Source: an uncultured Oscillospiraceae bacterium | GTDB lineage: Bacteria; Bacillota; Clostridia; Oscillospirales; Ruminococcaceae | NCBI GenBank assembly: GCA_910579545.1 | Contig: CAJTVI010000036.1 | Coordinates: 1 to 24,755, forward strand | Reading direction: 5' to 3' | DNA length: 24,755 nucleotides | Shown here: piece after piece, positions 21,287-24,755 of the stretch | Position numbering within the stretch: the stretch's first letter is position 1 | Layout of the letters: the number at the start of each line of letters is the position of its first letter | Program-made: the position numbers and the translations under genes | The notes under the pieces: model-generated | What the model was told of the DNA's origin: nothing | The model's input: the letters and a program-made list of their open reading frames with translations, nothing else | Databases searched by the model: none

Positions 21287-22965
21287 GCGGCAAGGCCAAG
21301 GGCGGGGATGCCAAGGCCGGCGCGCCGGCAAAATCTCCGGTGAGCGGCACACCGGTCAGGGCCAGCGGCGGAAATACCAAAACCGGCGCACCGGACAAGG
21401 CAGAGCGCGGGGAACCCAAAACCAGCGCACCGGCAAAACCCAGGGCAAAACCCTCCATAAGCGGCGCGCCGGCCGCGCCGCCCCCCGCCCTGCTGGGCCG
21501 GCTGCGCCGGCGGGAGGCCGCGCACTGCCGCCAAAACCCGGTGTATTTTGTCGAGCAGTATGTGCGCATTGAGGATAAGGACGCCCCCGGCCTGCTGGTG
21601 CCCTTCCGGCTCTGGCCGGCCCAGCGCGCCGCCTTGCAGGATTTTGCGGCCCACCGGCTCAACATCGTGCTCAAGGCGCGGCAGCTGGGGCTCACCTGGC
21701 TGGCGCTGGCCGAGGCCAGCCGTCTGCTGGCCCTCACCCCCGGGCGCACGGTGGTGGCCCTCTCCCGCAGCGAGGAGGAGGCCAAAGAGCTGGTGCGCCG
21801 CATGGGGGTGATCCTGCGGAACATGCCGGAGTTCGCGGCCGAGCAGGGGGCCGCGCCGCCCGGCTGGCAGGGGCCGGTCTTCCGGGTCACGGCCATGGCG
21901 GTCACCCTCAGCTGGCCCGGCGGGCCGGAGGGGGTCTTTAAGGCCTTCCCCTCCGGGCCAAGCGTGGGGCGGTCCTTTACTGCCGACCTCATCCTGCTGG
22001 ACGAGTGGGCCTTCCAGCAGTTCGCCGAGGAGATCTGGCGCTCGGCCTTCCCGGTCATCAACCGGCCCACCGGCGGGCGGGTCATCGGCCTGTCCACCAT
22101 CCAGCGGGGCAGCCTGTTTGAGGAGCTTTACACCGACCCAAACAACGGCTTTCACAAGATCTTCCTGCCCTGGAACGCCGACCCCCGGCGCGGCGGGGAC
22201 TGGTACCGCGCCACCCTGCTGGCCTTAGGGGAGGATGGGGTGCGCCAGGAGTACCCGGCCAGCGTCGAGGAGGCGCTGGCGGTGCCGGGCGGGGCGTTTT
22301 TTCCCGGGCTTTCGGCCCGCCACCGGGCCGCCGGCCCGCCCGAAGGGCCGGTGCGCCGCTACATCTCACTGGACTATGGGCTGGATATGCTCAGCGCCCA
22401 CTGGGTGGCGGTGGACACGGCCGGCCGGGCGGTGGTCTACCGGGAGTACGACGCCCCCGGCCTCACCATCGGGCAGGCGGCCCGGGCCATACTGGCCCAG
22501 ACCGGGCGGGAAACGGTGGAGTTGGTGCTGGCCCCCTCCGACCTCTGGGGCCGCAGCCAGGAGAGCGGCAAAAGCCGCGCCCAGCTTTTCTGCGAGGCGG
22601 GGCTGCCCCTCACCAAGGTCAGCCGGGACTTTGCGGCCGGCTGCGCCGCCATGCGGGAGTGGCTGTCCGCGCCGCCGGAGGGCGGCCCGCCGCGGCTGAC
22701 CATCGCAGACGCCCCCAACCTCTGGCACTGCCTGGCCCACATCCAAAAGGACCCCCGCCGCCCGGACGTCTACGCCAAGGAGCCCCACGCCCTCACCCAC
22801 GATGTGGACAGCCTGCGCTACTTCTGCGTCTGGTGGGCGCAGCCGGCCGACCGCCCCGCCCCGGCCCGCCGCCCCGGCTGGGAACCGGACCTCCTGGCCG
22901 ACTACGAGCGCGCGGACGAGGCCGGCCGGGCGTATCTGGAACAAAAATATGGCCCGCCCTACTAA
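21283..22965 (+). CDS. Large terminase subunit (TerL)
   Basis: The packaging motor: an N-terminal ATPase pumps DNA into the prohead and a C-terminal RNase H-like nuclease cuts it. The 560-residue protein has VYFVEQYVRIEDKDAP, Walker A-like KARQLGLTW (K131), Walker B LILLDEW (D240, E241) and the coupling motif GLSTIQRGS. The nuclease domain has YISLDYG (D364), LAPSDLWGRSQ and HDVDSLRYF, giving the expected acidic residues. The first 65 residues are an unusual Lys/Gly/Ala/Pro-rich extension with repeated GAPAK/SAPAK units before the family start (LGRLRRREAAHCRQNP). ATG 21283 is supported by its ATGA overlap with the upstream gene. Confidence 0.95.
   Translation: MSGKAKGGDAKAGAPAKSPVSGTPVRASGGNTKTGAPDKAERGEPKTSAPAKPRAKPSISGAPAAPPPALLGRLRRREAAHCRQNPVYFVEQYVRIEDKDAPGLLVPFRLWPAQRAALQDFAAHRLNIVLKARQLGLTWLALAEASRLLALTPGRTVVALSRSEEEAKELVRRMGVILRNMPEFAAEQGAAPPGWQGPVFRVTAMAVTLSWPGGPEGVFKAFPSGPSVGRSFTADLILLDEWAFQQFAEEIWRSAFPVINRPTGGRVIGLSTIQRGSLFEELYTDPNNGFHKIFLPWNADPRRGGDWYRATLLALGEDGVRQEYPASVEEALAVPGGAFFPGLSARHRAAGPPEGPVRRYISLDYGLDMLSAHWVAVDTAGRAVVYREYDAPGLTIGQAARAILAQTGRETVELVLAPSDLWGRSQESGKSRAQLFCEAGLPLTKVSRDFAAGCAAMREWLSAPPEGGPPRLTIADAPNLWHCLAHIQKDPRRPDVYAKEPHALTHDVDSLRYFCVWWAQPADRPAPARRPGWEPDLLADYERADEAGRAYLEQKYGPPY
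21319..21477 (+). repeat. In-frame repeats in the TerL N-terminus
   Basis: A GGCGCNCCGG-type unit encoding (G/S)APAK recurs in frame at 21319, 21385, 21424 and 21463; the last three are exactly 39 bp apart. They encode a flexible basic linker. In-frame spacing shows that the repeats are tolerated as protein. Confidence 0.7.
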
Positions 22966-22990
22966 AGATGGGATTTGAAAGGAGAAGGTC

Positions 22991-24755
22991 ATGGCAAAAC
23001 AACAAGCAAACAGTCCGGCGCAAAAAAGGCTGTTCTGGCAGCAGCGGCTGGCGGCGGCCCTGCGCGCCTGCGAGCCCCAGCGCCGCCGGATGGACGAGCG
23101 GGACGCCTACTACCAGGGCAGCCGGCGCATCCCGGCGGCGGGCGCGGCCAGCGGGGGCGCGGCATCCCCGGCTCAGGCCACCAACGTGCGCAACATCGTG
23201 TACGAGCTCATCGAGAGCCAGGTGGACACCGCACTGCCCCAGCCCAAGGTCACCGCCATCCACCCCGAGGACAGGCCGCTGGCCGAGATGGCCGAGGCCA
23301 TGCTGCGCGCCCAGCTGCGCCGGCTGGGCTTTGCCGAGCTGAACGACCGGCAGGAGCGCACGGTGCCCATCCAGGGGGGCGACTACTGGCAGATCGAGTG
23401 GGACCCGGCGGCCGGCGGCCACTGCACCATGGGGGATCTTCTGGTCACGGGGCGGCATCCGCGGCAGGTCATCCCGCAGCCGGGGGTGTACGAGATCGAC
23501 CAGATGGACTACCTCTTTGTGCAGGTGCGGCAGAGCCGGCAGGCCCTCTGCCGGCGGTACGGCATCCCCCCCGAGGCGCTTTTGCCCCCCGAACAGGACG
23601 CCGCCCGCCCCCTGCCCGACCGGCGGGCCGGCGAGCCGGACGCCGCGCCGGACGCCGACGAGCTGCTCACCCAGAACATCGCCTACTACCGCAACGAGCA
23701 GGGCGGCATCGGGCTGTTCAGCTGGGTGGGGGATACCACCCTCGAGGACCTTGCGGACTACCAGGCCCGGCGGGTGGAGGTCTGCGCCCGGTGCGGCCGG
23801 CGCCGCCCGCCGGAGGCCGCCCGCTGCCCCGGCTGCGGCGGCAAACAGTTCCGGTTTGAGACCCAGGGCGAGGAGGAGCTGCCCGGGGACGTGGCGATCT
23901 TTGGGGGCGAGGTGCTGCCCGGCCTTGTGTACGGGCCGGACCTTCCCCTCACCGGGCCGGACGGCCGCCCCCTGCTGGACGAGGCCACCGGCGCGCCGGT
24001 CATGGCCCCCGGCGAACCCCGGCCCGGCCGGGTGCCCTGCTACCGGCCCAAGGCCTACCCGCTGGTGCTGCGCCGCAACATCAGCGCGCCGGGGCGGCTG
24101 CTCGGCATGAGCGACGTGGACATGATCGCCGACCAGCAGGACGCCATCAACAAATACGGCACCAAGATCGGCGAAAAGCTGCTCAAGGGAGGCAGCTATG
24201 TCACCCTGCCGCAGGGGGTGGGGGTGGAGACCACCGACCGGGAGCTCAAGGTCATCCGGCTCAAGACCCCCGCCGACAAGGCGATGATCGACGTGCTCAA
24301 CATCCAGCCGGACACCAGCCGGGATCAGCAGCTGCTCGAGACCAACTACGCCTGGGCCAAGAGCACCCTCGGCATCACCGACGCCTACCAGGGCAAGTTC
24401 GACAGCACCGCCATCAGCGGGGTGGCCAAGCAGTTTGCGGCCAACCAGGCGGCCGGCCGGCTTTTGAGCAAGCGGGAGATGAAAAACGCCGCCTACGCCC
24501 GGCTTTACCAGCGGATGTTCCAGTTTATGCTGGCCTGGGCGGACGACCCGGTGCCGCTGACCTGGCAGAAGCCGGACGGCGGGCAGGCCTTTGCCCATTT
24601 TGACCGCTACGCCTTTTTAAAGCGGGACGCCGCGGGCGAGCTGTATTGGGAGGACGAGTTTTTGTTTGAGGTGGACCCGGCCTCGAACCTCGCCAGCAAC
24701 CGGGAGGCCCTTTGGAAGCTGGCCGAGAACAAATACCGCGCGGGGGCCTTTGGCC
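22991..24755 (+). CDS. Phage portal protein with zinc-ribbon insert (partial, runs off the right edge)
   Basis: The frame is open from ATG 22991 (GGAG ten bases upstream) to the window end, 588 codons, without a stop. The start MAKQQANSPAQKRLFWQQRL is followed by ATNVRNIVYELIESQVDTALPQPKV, a portal-like N-terminal signature, and YWQIEWDP. Later DQQDAINKYGTKIGEKLL, LNIQPDTSRDQQLLETNYAW and ISGVAKQFAANQAAGRLLSKREMKNAAY fit the portal stem and wing. Residues 265-282 (CARCGRRRPPEAARCPGCGG) form a four-Cys zinc ribbon inside the protein. The portal is the dodecameric ring at one vertex of the head through which TerL pumps DNA. Its place 25 bp after terL is standard. The C-terminus is missing only because the window ends. 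Confidence 0.85.
   Translation, partial: MAKQQANSPAQKRLFWQQRLAAALRACEPQRRRMDERDAYYQGSRRIPAAGAASGGAASPAQATNVRNIVYELIESQVDTALPQPKVTAIHPEDRPLAEMAEAMLRAQLRRLGFAELNDRQERTVPIQGGDYWQIEWDPAAGGHCTMGDLLVTGRHPRQVIPQPGVYEIDQMDYLFVQVRQSRQALCRRYGIPPEALLPPEQDAARPLPDRRAGEPDAAPDADELLTQNIAYYRNEQGGIGLFSWVGDTTLEDLADYQARRVEVCARCGRRRPPEAARCPGCGGKQFRFETQGEEELPGDVAIFGGEVLPGLVYGPDLPLTGPDGRPLLDEATGAPVMAPGEPRPGRVPCYRPKAYPLVLRRNISAPGRLLGMSDVDMIADQQDAINKYGTKIGEKLLKGGSYVTLPQGVGVETTDRELKVIRLKTPADKAMIDVLNIQPDTSRDQQLLETNYAWAKSTLGITDAYQGKFDSTAISGVAKQFAANQAAGRLLSKREMKNAAYARLYQRMFQFMLAWADDPVPLTWQKPDGGQAFAHFDRYAFLKRDAAGELYWEDEFLFEVDPASNLASNREALWKLAENKYRAGAFG

Larger units (their letters stand above)
18144..24755. mobile_element. 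Prophage-like element, left part (continues past the window)
   Basis: Leftward repressor/protease genes, a two-way control region with operators, then rightward late-type genes: Cys-motif protein, sigma-like regulator, small terminase-like protein, large terminase and portal. The genes on the right arm overlap each other at start and stop codons, typical of phage. No integrase, replication gene or attachment repeat was found in the window. The left end is placed at the last gene of the immunity module only by convention. Confidence 0.75.

Overview
This is about 24.8 kb of very GC-rich DNA. The core genes and their order (dprA-topA-trmFO, then plsX-rnc-smc-ftsY-rdgB) are those of a low-branching Firmicute. 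AGGAGG-type ribosome sites, folate-dependent TrmFO instead of TrmA, and Clostridia-type phage genes suggest a high-GC member of Clostridia, perhaps Oscillospirales/Ruminococcaceae. The family placement is inference.

Region 1 (1-11546) is a chromosomal housekeeping block on the + strand: the tail of dprA, topA, trmFO (overlapping topA), plsX, rnc, smc, ftsY and rdgB. It covers DNA topology, tRNA modification, phospholipid synthesis, RNA processing, chromosome condensation, membrane targeting and nucleotide-pool cleaning. acpP, often found between plsX and rnc, is absent from that gap. Gaps in this block carry a family of short palindromic repeats: three 'A' hairpins just after the stops of plsX, smc and rdgB, and two copies of a longer two-hairpin 'B' element in opposite orientations.

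Region 2 (about 11729-18140) is a cell-surface polysaccharide cluster: rfbC (dTDP-rhamnose synthesis), an ABC-2 permease and ATPase pair for polysaccharide export, and two large paralogous glycosyltransferases, each with two GT-A domains. It ends in two strong hairpins, the second with a T-rich tail.

Region 3 (about 18144 to the right edge) is prophage-like. Two leftward genes, an ImmA/IrrE-type metallopeptidase and an XRE repressor, face a rightward operon: a Cys-motif protein, a sigma-like/DUF1492-like regulator, a small terminase-like protein, the large terminase and a portal protein cut by the window edge. The 588-bp control region between the arms holds a consensus promoter (TTGACA, 17 bp, TATAAT), a mirror-image promoter for the repressor, three GACAC-N5-GTGTC operators plus one degenerate copy, a terminator-like hairpin about 60 bp past the start point, and a 36-bp tandem repeat. 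No integrase or replication genes lie between the repressor and the packaging genes, so this is either an unusually compact phage-derived element or a rearranged prophage. The switch region and the palindrome family are the two most interesting observations.
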